The position numbers were made by a program, and so were the translations under genes. From Plantago ovata (taxonomy: Eukaryota > Streptophyta > Magnoliopsida > Lamiales > Plantaginaceae), in contig CM051457.1 of assembly GCA_028274465.1 (NCBI GenBank), positions 109,429,982 to 109,493,981 of the forward strand: a stretch of 64,000 nucleotides of DNA. Direction: 5' to 3'. Positions 1-13,858 of this stretch are shown piece by piece; within the stretch, counting starts at the first letter, position 1, and the number at the start of each line of letters is the position of its first letter. Under the pieces are notes generated by a model. It saw only the letters and a program-made list of their open reading frames with translations. It was not told the origin of the DNA and did not search any database.

Positions 1-690
1 ACAAAATGAAAGCATACGTACTCCGCAACCGGTGTCAATGGCAGTCCTGATGGACCCATCACGCAGGTTAATCAGCTTGCCAATGTCATCAATATAAGCA
101 TCCGCGCCACGTGGAAACATGGTCCCACCACCCGGAAACCGAAACCGGTCCCCTTCGAACCGGACCCAGTTCTGCCCGGCTTTTTCAACCGTCAGATGCT
201 TATGTGGCACATTCGCATACCAAACATAATCCCTACTCTCCGGCCACCGGAACGGCGACTTATAACCAAACGGCGCCGGAATCCTACACTTCAACACCTC
301 ACCCTTCTCCGGGCAATGCCTCTCCCTGTAAATCAGCATGTCCCGGTCGAATTTCAGCGACCGCTCCGTGTCCTCGCAGGGCGTGTACTCCGAGAATTTT
401 GGGTGGCAGGCCGGGACGTGAGACGCACGCGCCGCCGTTGAGGGTGGCGGGATGAGATATTCGGCGGAGTGGTGTGCGGTGAAGTCGAGGGTGGTGGTGT
501 TCCTGGAAGGGAGGTTGGTGTTGGTGCATGTGAGGATGTTGGTGGTGGAATTGGCGGCGCCGGAGCCACCGTGGGTCCAGATGCCGGTGAGGTAGGAGAG
601 GGAGCAGAGGACGGTGGCGATGGAGAGGAAGTAGAGGTTGGTTTTCTTGGTTCTGGTGGAGATTTGGTGGAGGCATGATGTAAACGCCAT
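1..690 (-). CDS. PMT15-like pectin methyltransferase, first exon (partial)
   Basis: Probable Golgi S-adenosylmethionine-dependent methyltransferase of the QUASIMODO/PMT family, thought to methyl-esterify homogalacturonan. The reading frame opens at an ATG at 690-688 and runs unbroken to a GTACGT splice donor at 21-20, so exon 1 covers 22-690 (223 codons, phase 0); the rest lies outside the window. A type II signal anchor is visible at about residues 20-41, followed by a Thr/Asn-rich stem. Family motifs come next: [41 protein letters not shown] and the start of SAM motif I, AIDTGCG. The N-terminus (residues THRTKKTNLYFLS-like in character) and the CPEK spacing resemble Arabidopsis PMT15/16 more than QUA3. 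A TATATATA stretch at 739-748 lies about 50 bases upstream of the ATG. QUA3 is divergently placed 23 kb away. Family certain; exact orthology inferred. Confidence 0.9.
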   Translation of the reverse strand, partial: MAFTSCLHQISTRTKKTNLYFLSIATVLCSLSYLTGIWTHGGSGAANSTTNILTCTNTNLPSRNTTTLDFTAHHSAEYLIPPPSTAARASHVPACHPKFSEYTPCEDTERSLKFDRDMLIYRERHCPEKGEVLKCRIPAPFGYKSPFRWPESRDYVWYANVPHKHLTVEKAGQNWVRFEGDRFRFPGGGTMFPRGADAYIDDIGKLINLRDGSIRTAIDTGCGVRMLSFC

Positions 691-4344
<3,654 letters not shown>

Positions 4345-4550
4345 TGTAACGCCCCAAAAATTCAGAGACTTAAACGGGTTGAGAACGCTACTCATGTCAA
4401 CAAGGTGCACCTTTCTTTTCGGGAATCAAACTAGAAGAACTTCAGAGTTAAGTCTATGAGGCCAGTATAACACCCCGGAGAGCAGTCTAAGAGTAACCGT
4501 GCCGGCCCAAAAGATCGGGCATTCGGTCAATTAGTGGTCGGGGCGTTACA
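4345..4550. mobile_element. Small TG...CA element, possible solo LTR (fossil)
   Basis: A 206-bp segment bounded by an 11-bp perfect terminal inverted repeat, TGTAACGCCCC at the left and GGGGCGTTACA at the right. The TG...CA ends and the text of the body look like a short plant LTR standing alone; a small inverted-repeat element is the alternative. No convincing target duplication is seen. It is a fossil with no coding content. Confidence 0.45.
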
Positions 4551-6548
4551 ATTCTGATTCTATTTATTTTTTATTTTTTATAACGCAAATATCACTTCCT
4601 ATTATCCAAACAACATAGGTACATGACTACAAAAGGTGGCGGCAACCTCCACAGACACTAATTACAATCACATCATCAACAATTCAACATGCTTACATGC
4701 CTATAGTAGGTTTTTCTGTAACATGTCAGAAATTATATAGAATTTTAGCCATTTAGACCATAATTGATTTAAAAAAAGACAGGGATCTAATAAAAAAGTA
4801 AACATACAACATGGTGCTCAAATGAAAGAGAGTGTCCTAAAGGCTAAAAACAAGCTCGATACGTTGAAAACGTAAATGGAAGTACAAGAGAGGACAAAAG
4901 AGCAGAGATCAAAAAGACACAAAATTCACACCAATTGTCTGATAAGTGCTCGATGGAAACGAGGATCTGTCGATCGCCCGTATATTTGACAAATGTGCTT
5001 CATGCCTAATACTACAATTTACAACATTTGTTTTAGTGAAGTTTACTAAGTTAGGATTGTAGTTACTCTGTTCCGAGTTCTATTTGATTTTATTGACTTT
5101 TATTATAGTTACTTTGAGTACAAACTAATCACAAATGAAGTCTTAAGGAAGTAATTTTTTAAGTTTTATTATGGAAATATGAAATGTGAAAATGCATTTC
5201 TATGAGCAGTACAAGCTACAACATCATTAAGAAATTATGGGAACTCACTTCATTCCAAGCGTATGTCAGTACACTCGCTTAATAGCATCGTTACTCGTAA
5301 GTGGTTCCCACCTGAGTCGCAAGCATGCTTTTGGAGCATTTATCAGATTTGTTTATGGTACAGTGCATCATGAATTCCTCAACAACAAATTCAAAACCGT
5401 ATGAACTAAGAACAGCACTACAGAGGGTATCTGGTCAGCAGGGATTAGGGAAATATTTCAATGAAGGCGACATATATATATCAGAATCATATCTCATCAA
5501 AAGACAGACAAATCCAGACATTAGAGACTAACAACCCTGCTCAGGTACGTGGACAGTGGTATGATCAATACTGATTTTCAACGTGAAGATCTAGCAGGAA
5601 TTCATCTACTTATAATGTATGATATTATCTCATTCATTTCAACAAGATGAGTCAGTCATCTTTTTAACATATAAAGCCTGATGGTGTAGAATAACTTAGT
5701 TAATCTAATCTTCTGTTTATTATACACAAAAGTAGCTAATAAACTGATGGTGCAGGGATAGTATCTCTGTGCCACAGCTATTGAAAAGTGAATATATATG
5801 CGCATGTACAGATACAGAAAGGAATTAGAAACTTACCAGGACAGGGCCTTGTATCATAGTCACTGCGAACAGAATAATCTCCAAATCACCAATGCTTGGA
5901 GCATTATGAAGAAAAAAAAGAGAATAAAATCACTTAAATTTTGGCTCACGGTGAGGAACTCAAATTTTCAATGAGAGAGCATAATGGTGAGGAATTTAAA
6001 TTTTCATTGTAGTATATACTTCAGATCTGGATCAGAGAAGTGTTATATATGTATGACATGTAATAGATCAATGCGTAAAGGATTAAGGAAAAAAAATATC
6101 ATGTTAAATTCACATAAAAGTACTCAGAATTGCCGAGCATATTACCCTAACATATTCATCGTAGAAGGGGGTACGTCTTACACCACAACATATTTCCTCA
6201 TAGATACAAAGAACAGTATAAACTTAAATGTAAATAGTAAATACAGATATAAAGTGATCTGACTTGAGATCAGTGAAGTCACGCTCAGCATAGTTGCTCA
6301 GAAGATTTAAGTTAAAAGATGCAGCATGAGCAAAAGTAAAATAAAAACTTGACAGTTAAAGTCTCCATTCTAGATACATTGAAAGCTTCAGCACAACACG
6401 GAGTTTCAGAAACAAAATTATCTTCAATGACATGAATAAGCAGTGACTTTACCTGAATGATCCCCTTCATTCTCCAGGCGTCTAGGCAATAATTAGTGAC
6501 AGATTTATCATTATGTAGCACTTCCACCACAGAACCTCTGTAATCTAT
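4551..6548. other. Intergenic DNA with exon-like fragments on the minus strand
   Basis: No complete gene. Two short minus-strand stretches look like exons ending in good splice donors. One is 6453-6548, reading DYRGSVVEVLHNDKSVTNYC and on to GIIQ, then GTAAAG. The other is about 5837-5890, reading YSVRSDYDTRPCP, then GTAAGT. I do not recognise the protein. The fragments abut the end of the LTR at 6549, so they may be a captured or disrupted host gene. Confidence 0.3.
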
Positions 6549-6910
6549 TGTCAATTATTCCACAACAACGAATCCTTCTGTCCAATAAAACCTCTCCACC
6601 CAAGAACTTTCATATCTCCTAAAGTTTTGTTACGAACAAACTACTCTAGAGACGAATTATGCTAATGATAATGAGAAAACTATGAACTATGAATTGCATT
6701 GAAGAATCATGAATGATCCAGAAAAGTACAGTACAGAACTGGGATATTTAAATGGGTTTGCGCGCTACAGGAGCCGCCGGATCGCCTAACACGTGGCGCA
6801 ATCCGCCCAAAACAAACTCAAACTGTAAAAGCTCGTTTAACATTGGCGCGTTTTCTACTCAAACGAACTAGGACGCTCTTGAGACGGCTTGACATTATAA
6901 AGCCGTGACA
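6549..6910 (-). repeat. 3' LTR of the chromovirus fossil
   Basis: A 362-bp segment on the minus strand beginning TGTCACGGC directly after a purine-rich tract (AAAAAGGAGGAAGAAA) and ending AATTGACA. The ends form the inverted pair TGTCA/TGACA expected of an LTR. Confidence 0.8.
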
Positions 6911-9900
6911 TTTCTTCCTCCTTTTTACAAGCTTGTCCTCAAGCTTACTTCACAACTTCATAGATTCAGCTGAGGATATTTGGCCTTGGTTTCATAGAAA
7001 TCCTCCCATGTAGCTTCCTCTTCTGGCAAATGTGCCCATTGAACTAGGACTTGAGCTACAACAACATTGTTTTTCTTCACCATTCTTCTTGCCAAAACTT
7101 TAACTGGAACCAGCATTATAGAACATTCCTCATTCATTGGTGGTAAAGAGCTAGTAACTCTGTCAGTTAATCCCACATGCAGCTTGAGCAGTGACACATG
7201 AAAGACTGGATGAATCCTGCTATCAATAGGCAGCTGCAACTTGTAGGCCACTTCACCAACTCTTTCAATAATCTGAAATGGACCTGCAAATTTTGGACTT
7301 AGCTTCCATACAACACTGCTTCTCATGCTAAACTGTCTGTATGGCTTAAGCTTCAAGTATACCCAGTCTCCTATTTCAAACATTCTCTCAGACCTGTGCT
7401 TATCAGCTAAGAGTTTCATCCTCTCCCTTGCCAGTGTTAAATTCTCCTTAACTGTGCCAACTATCTCCTCCCTTGTTGTAATCAGATCTTCCACTCCACA
7501 CACCTGAGCTTCCACTGCATTGCCAAGTGTTATAGTGGGAGGTTTATAACCAAATAAGGCCTGAAATGGAGACATTTTGATAGAAGAATGATAACTACTA
7601 TTATACCACCACTGTGCTAGTGGTAACCAGGAGAACCACTTCTTAGGTGAGTGACCACACATGCACCTCAAATAGTTTTCCAAGCATTGGTTCACTCTCT
7701 CAGTCTGGCCATCTGTCTGAGGATGATATGTAGTACTGAGCAATCTCTGAATTCCCAATTTAGACAAAGCTCCTTCCAAAATCCACTGGTAAAGATTTTG
7801 TCTCTATCTGAAACAATGCTAGCTGGCATGCCATGTATCTTACAGACATTGTCTAAGAAGAGTTGATCTACCATAGATGCAGTGAATGGATGAGCAAGAG
7901 CAATAAAGTGACTATACTTGGTAAATCTGTCAACAATTACCAAGATAGTATCCATGCCACCAGATTTTGGCAATTGTTCTATGAAGTCCATTGATATGCT
8001 TTGCCAGGCCTGATTTGGAACCATAAGTGGTTGTAGAAGGCCTGGAGACTTAACATGTTCCCCTTTGTTAAGTTGACACACAGAACATTCACTGACTATT
8101 TTAGCACAAGTTGCTTTCATAGCTGGACAACCAAATGCTGCACTAACTCTCTGTGATATGTGGTGAGTATCCCAGAGTATCCCCCTTCAACACTCTCATG
8201 TAATGTCTTGACCACCATATCTCTATAATGACCAGCACTCCCTACATAGAGTTTGCCTTTATGTCTTAGCAAACCATTATGCATATAGATGAGACTCAGA
8301 TTTGCAGGTTCTAGAGTATATGTGAGTAGAGCTTCTTCTGCAGCAGCATCTCCCTCATAACTGGCCAACAATTCTTGCACCCAATGAGCTTGCACACCAG
8401 ATATAACCATGAGCTCAGAGTGTTCTTTCACATCTCTTCTAGATAGGGCATCAACTACTTTATTATCAGGCCCTTTCTTGTACTCTATTCTGTACTCAAG
8501 CCCTAAAAGCTTGGTCATGTACTTGTGCTGTACTGGAGTGTTGAATTTCTGGTCCACTAGAAACTTGAGACTTCTCTGGTTTGTCCTTATGACAAATGGG
8601 GCATGCAGCAAATAAGATCTCCATTTTTCAACTGGTAGCAATATTGCTAGAAACTCCTTCTCATATATAGACAAGCCCAAGTTTTTAGTGCCTATAGCTT
8701 TAATGACAAAGGCCAAAGGATGTTCCTCTTGCATCAGCACAGCTCCAAGGCCGCTATAGCAAGCATCTGTTTCTAGCACAAACTCCTTATTAAAATCTGG
8801 AAGCTGTAACACTGGTACAGTGCACATCATGTCTTTCAAGGCTTCAAATGTCTCTTGTGCTTCCTTGATCCATTTGAATTGGCCTTTCTTTGTCAAATCA
8901 GTCAGAACTTTTGATCTAGCTCCATAGTTGGCACAGAACTTTCTGTAGTAGACAATCATCCCTAGAAAACCTCTCAACTGTTTCAGAGTTGTTGGAACTG
9001 GCCAGTTCTTGATGCAAGCCACTTTATTAGGATCAACTGCAACCCCCTCTCCATTGATCACATGTCCAAGATACTTCACCTGTTTAACACCAAACACACA
9101 CTTGGACCTTTTGGCAAACAATGTATGTTCCCTCAACAACTCCAATACTCTGAACAAGTGCACTTTATGCTGGATGATATCTCTACTATACACCAGGATA
9201 TCATCAAAAAACACCAGAACATAAGAACCAATACATTCCCTGAACACATCATTCATCATGTTCTGAAAGGTTGTTGGTGCATTTGTCAATCCAAAGGGCA
9301 TCACTGTGAATTCATAAAGACCAGAAGAAGTAACAAAAGCAGTCTTCTCAATATCAGCTTCCCTCATTCTGATCTGGTGATATCCAGCCCTTAAATCTAT
9401 CTTAGATAAGATAGTTGAACCATGTAACTCATCAAGTAGATCATCCGTCAGAGGAATAGGATAACTATCTCTTACTGTCAAAGAGTTTAGTTTCCTATAG
9501 TCAACACAAAACCTCCAAGACCCATCTTTCTTCTTCACCAAGAGGACTGGGCTTGAAAATGGACTGTGGCTAGGTTGTACAACCCCCATCTCCATCATTT
9601 CTTTTACTAGCTTCTCTATTTCTTGCCTCTGAAGGTAGGGATACCTATAAGCTGGTTGTTTAAATGGTTCCACTCCTGGTTTCGGCTCAATTCCATGGTC
9701 ACATGATCTTACTGGAGGCGAAGATTTGGGTGTAGCAAACACATCCTCAAATGGCTGTAGTAACCCACTCAACTCAGTGTTTTCTTCTACCATATCTCCT
9801 TTTTCCATTGAGCTAATCACACAGAAACATCTAAATAGCACTTGTTCCTTGTGATTCATTATCTTTTTAAGCCCTTTACTACTCATGAGACTAAGTGAAA

Positions 9901-10365
9901 CCTCAGGTTGTAATCCAGGTACTAGAACACTCTCCCCCTCTAAATCAAAAGTGATAGTATGATTTTCATAATCTAGTACAACTGGACCAAGCTTTTTCAT
10001 CAGATCTACCCCCAACACCATATCATACCCTCCTAGAGGTAGAACCCCCATGCTAGCACAAAACAAATGACCTGCCATCTCCCAGTTTAGTTGAGGACAC
10101 TTGTAGTTACACTCTATCTTTCCTCCACCAACTACTGTTACTTGCAATGGATTAGTTACTTCCAAGGGACACTTAAGTTTCTCAGCTGCACCAGTATCTA
10201 AGAAACTGTGAGTACTACCAGAATCAACTAGTATAACCAACTCATTGTTCTTCACCTTCCCTAGTAACTTAATAGTGTCTACAGGTACAGCTCCTTCGAG
10301 TGCATGTAGAGAGACTCCATAATCTCCTTCCTCATCTCCATCTACCACTACAAGAAACACACCTC

Positions 10366-10665
10366 TTACCGACGGATGGTATCCGTACATCCGTCGGTAA
10401 GAGGGGACCGATCCGTCACCGATCCGTCAGTAAGCCCTTACCGACGGATCGGTCCTCCCTTACCGACGGATAAATAGCCCGTAGCTATTTTATCCGTCGG
10501 TAACCCCATTACCAACGGTTATTATCCGTCGCTAACTTTAGCGACGGATAATACCGACGGACTGACGAATAAGGGCGTTGACCAGCCCTTATTCGTCTGA
10601 CCGACGGATAACGGATAAAATTATCCGTCGGTGATGTTTACCGACGGATAAAGTTATCCGTCTGT
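10366..10665. repeat. CACTA subterminal repeat array
   Basis: About 13 direct and inverted copies of a 10-12 bp motif (ACCGACGGAT / ATCCGTCGGT and one-base variants such as ATCCGTCAGT and ATCCGTCGCT). Arrays of this kind bind the TNPA-like protein of CACTA elements. The inverted pairs could form several hairpins. Confidence 0.85.
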
Positions 10666-10885
10666 ATTTTTTTAAATTTTTTTTTATTTTTCTTAATAAT
10701 TATACAACAACCTGTTTATCGGGAATAAATATAAATTTACGTACTAAAAATTAAAAATCATTAAAATTGAATTGAAAATAAAATTCAATAAAATTCGATT
10801 CTTCAAAATAGAAAAACGTTTACTACAAATGTAAATGTGAAAGTTCTACAATAGTACTACAAATGCCCAACTAAAATGTCAAAAT

Positions 10886-12827
10886 CTAAGAACGACGACC
10901 ACTGGAACCCGAAGGAGCATGAGAACTGCCTTGCAAACCCGCACTCCCCGCCGTACCAGGGCTCCCCTCTCTGGTCTGAAACACAGCTCCCTCTGCGAAC
11001 GGGTCTATGCCAATGGGATGCTTCTCCAGCAGCTGCTTCAGCACCCAGTTCTGCGTCTCCACCTGACACAAGTAATGATCGATGTAGTTAAGAATATGAA
11101 TGATAGATGCAAGCAATGTAAATGAGCATACAAGTGGTTATACATCTACATGACATATCAACATAATCTTAGCATACAATTGAATATACCTGAGACACAA
11201 GTGTGTCCTGAATGGTCATAATCCTAGCATTCTCGACCCTAAGTGCTGCCATCTCCTTAGCCAATCGAGAATCTGAGCTGGAGGTAGAACCGGAAGAGCG
11301 TTGAAATGATTCAGCTGCAAGAGAACGTCCCAAGTTCCCTAAGCCATAGACCGACCACTTAGGGCCAGGAGGGTTCACCTCGAGGAAGGCAGCGTTCTCT
11401 TCCTCCGTCGTAAGTCCGTCACCCTTCTCTTGCATCTTAACCACGTACAAAGCCTCAACGTCGTCCTACAAGCAGTTAAGCAATACATGAGTTGATATAT
11501 TACAATACATATACAAACTTTTTAAAAAGAAATACAGTACAAGTAACTCGAACTACTCATTTATGTACTTACATTCAGTTTCTGGGCTTTCTTGCATGTC
11601 CACTTGCCGTTCTTGCACTTGGCATTTTTCACCATGGTCAAGTACGACTCACATCCTTGTCCAGTGAGCCTCTGTTCATTTTGCAAAGTAATAAGTGTCA
11701 GTGTTTACAATAAAATTGTAAGAATATTGAAAGTGACTAGAGTAAAGCACAAGTTAACTTACTGCATTGAGGTCACGAGTGGCCTGAGACTGTGTGCCGA
11801 GATGGTGCGTCGAATAGTCCTCGTCATCATCGGAGCTGCTTCTGTCCGCCCGTGCTCGATTCCTCTTGTTCTGTTCTGCTAGGTCCTCGGCATCCTGTGT
11901 CCTCCAGTAAGCCAACCACAGAGGCCACTCGCTGTCGTGGATGAATCTAGGCTTCACTCGAGGAGACTCCTTAAGGTCGTGGACCTTGTCTCGGTAACAA
12001 CGAGCACCAACAGTGTTGAAAACAAACCAAAGATCCTTCAATAGCACGTTTGGCAAGTAGTAGTGTTTCTAACCACCAAAACAACCAAAGGTCACAATTT
12101 AGAACGACACAACAATCAATACAACAATAACAAGATTAACATAAGCACAATGGTGACTAACATATCACCCAAATATAGTGGCTAACATACCACTCACATT
12201 GCCCTAAAAAAACAACTAACACATGGTGACTAACATATCACCCAAATATAGTGGCTAACATACCACTCACGTAAATTTAGAATAAAAATAAAACAACGTT
12301 TACTAAACATTTAAGATTGTTACAATACCCGCAGCTCATCGAAGTAGAAGCCAATGACATGGTCAGGCAGCCTTGACCACTTCTCCCCACCACGGTCCTC
12401 AGTCGGCGCTGGAGCGATGAACTTCTGGGTGATGATGTCACCGATCTTCGAATGGGCAGAGGCAGGGTAAAACCTATTATGATTGTTAAATACAAATAAG
12501 AATGAATAAGCATAATAAAGTATACGTAATATGTCACAAGTTAAACAATAAACTAAACAACAGAAAGTGTACTTACGCAGCTTTCCCGTTAGGGAACAGA
12601 ACAGGTTTCCCCTTATACATGGCACCTAGGGCCGGCGTCACGTATGGGCAACCATCATCAGGTAGGTTCGCAAATGGGTCAAACTTAGCCTTCTTCTTCC
12701 TGTTTGACGATGAGGAGCTACTCCCCTCCGAGAATCCAACGATGGGTGGAACTACACCCTGCTCGTACACTGGGGCTCTAGGAACTCGTAACTCGGGTGG
12801 AATGTAGTTGCACCTAGGTTTCGGCAT
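10886..12827 (-). CDS. CACTA-encoded Ptta/En/Spm-type protein, six exons
   Basis: I read six exons with GT-AG junctions and matching phases: 12577-12827, 12329-12473, 11763-12068, 11573-11671, 11190-11465 and 10886-11062, giving 417 residues with no stop. The ATG at 12827-12825 directly follows TTTGCAG, so a 5' leader intron or a further upstream exon is possible. The N-terminus is MPKPRCNYIPPELR, followed by a Ser-rich and Lys-rich segment. The middle has the family-like blocks LKDLWFVFNT, WPLWLAYWRT and SRLTGQGCESYLTMVKNAK-type text ending in WTCKKAQKLN, then EVNPPGPKWSVYGLG. The C-terminal part is a short coiled coil (KEMAALRVENARI) and a Gly/Ser tail. This resembles the plant Ptta/En/Spm transposase-like proteins carried by CACTA elements; a DNA-binding accessory role is inferred. 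No catalytic DDE core is seen. Confidence 0.75.
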
Positions 12828-13539
12828 CTGCAAATAAAACAATATCAAGGTTAGTATAATGATATGAAATATGCACGTACAATATAAAGCATTATCAATT
12901 AACGTAAATGCACATACAAGTGAATATACATATAAACATCAACCATCAACCAACCATCAACAACATCATCTCTAGCCTAGCATTGTCAACAACAACCATA
13001 TGAACATCATCTCTAACCTAACATCATCATCATATCATCATCTCGAACCCATTTTCACTTTATGTCAAAAATCCCAAATTGAGCTACAAGTCTCGATTTT
13101 CATAAATTACTCAATTTTATCGTATTCAACTACAAAATTAACGTTATATAAGTACATAAGCTAGTTATGGAACATGAAATTAGATCAAATACAAAACTAA
13201 AAAAAGCCCTAAATTGATCTAAGTCTCGATTTGAATTAACAAACCCAAATTAACATAATCCAAAACTAACATTCAACTATAACAACTAATATCTACTTAA
13301 TACTAACATACATTTCCATAATTTAAGAAATCCCCAAATTAACAAAATCCCAAAATCGATTCATTACTCAATTTTAACAACAATCAACTACACATTTAAG
13401 GAAAATAGACTTGTATCAACTACTATGTAACATACATTTGACAATTTAACAAACAATTGGATAATTCTCAAATTAAAAATCAAATAAGGGTTAGAGTTCA
13501 TACCTTTGATTTTGCGCTATCCGACGGATTTTTTGGAGT
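12828..13539. other. Non-coding 5' part of the CACTA element
   Basis: AT-rich, with CAACCATCAAC-like short repeats and no reading frame worth calling. It should hold the promoter and leader of the CACTA gene. Only one clear subterminal motif (TATCCGACGGAT) is seen next to the right terminus. Confidence 0.4.
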
Positions 13540-13858
13540 GTACAGCATTCAACACCTGTTCACTATTAGAACTGCTAGCTTCTTCAACCATGATAATGAA
13601 CAATTTCTTGCACTTATGACCAAATTTGTACACCTCATCACAGTTAAAACATAATCCCTTCTTCCTCCTCACATCCAGTTCCTCCTTACTTAGTCTCTTA
13701 ACTGATATGGATTTGGCAGAATCAGTACTAGTACCATCCCTCTTCTCTTCCTTATGCCATACACTAGTACTCTTACTAACAGGCTTATGAGCTTTCTGCA
13801 GATATTCTAACAAAACCTCCTGCTTCCTGGCAATCAGATAAGCATGCTCTAAGGAATA

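Larger units (their letters stand above)
10346..13540 (-). mobile_element. CACTA (En/Spm-type) DNA transposon
   Basis: A 3195-bp element. The left terminus is CACTACAAGAAA and the right terminus, read inward on the minus strand, is CACTCCAAAAAA (10 of 12 identical). Both sides are flanked by the 3-bp target duplication TAC (10343-10345 and 13541-13543), the CACTA hallmark. The left 300 bp hold about 13 copies, in both orientations, of a motif close to ACCGACGGATAA, typical of subterminal transposase-binding repeats; the right end has one clear copy. Inside is a single six-exon gene on the minus strand. No large TNPD-type transposase is present, so the copy is probably non-autonomous. It sits inside the older chromovirus fossil. 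Confidence 0.92.
6549..13858 (-). mobile_element. Ty3/gypsy chromovirus fossil, 5' truncated, with nested CACTA
   Basis: Fossil LTR retrotransposon on the minus strand. Parts in element order: a gag remnant with a CCHC zinc knuckle (13541-13858); aspartic protease (DSGSTHSFLD), reverse transcriptase (FFDDILVYS), RNase H, integrase and a C-terminal chromodomain-like tail (VLVQWAHLPEEEATWE), all within 6958-10345; a purine-rich tract; and a 3' LTR at 6549-6910. The LTR starts TGTCA and ends TGACA and has a TATA-like TTTAAATA inside. The 5' LTR and the start of gag are absent, so LTR-pair dating is impossible. A CACTA element (10346-13540) interrupts it between gag and protease, so this copy is the older of the two. 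It is broken: besides the truncation and that insertion it carries about two frame breaks. Chromodomain and motif order support the chromovirus clade. Confidence 0.92.

Noticed and set aside
10366-10665. CRISPR-like array
   Set aside because: Repeats are short, in both orientations and without unique spacers; they are CACTA subterminal motifs.
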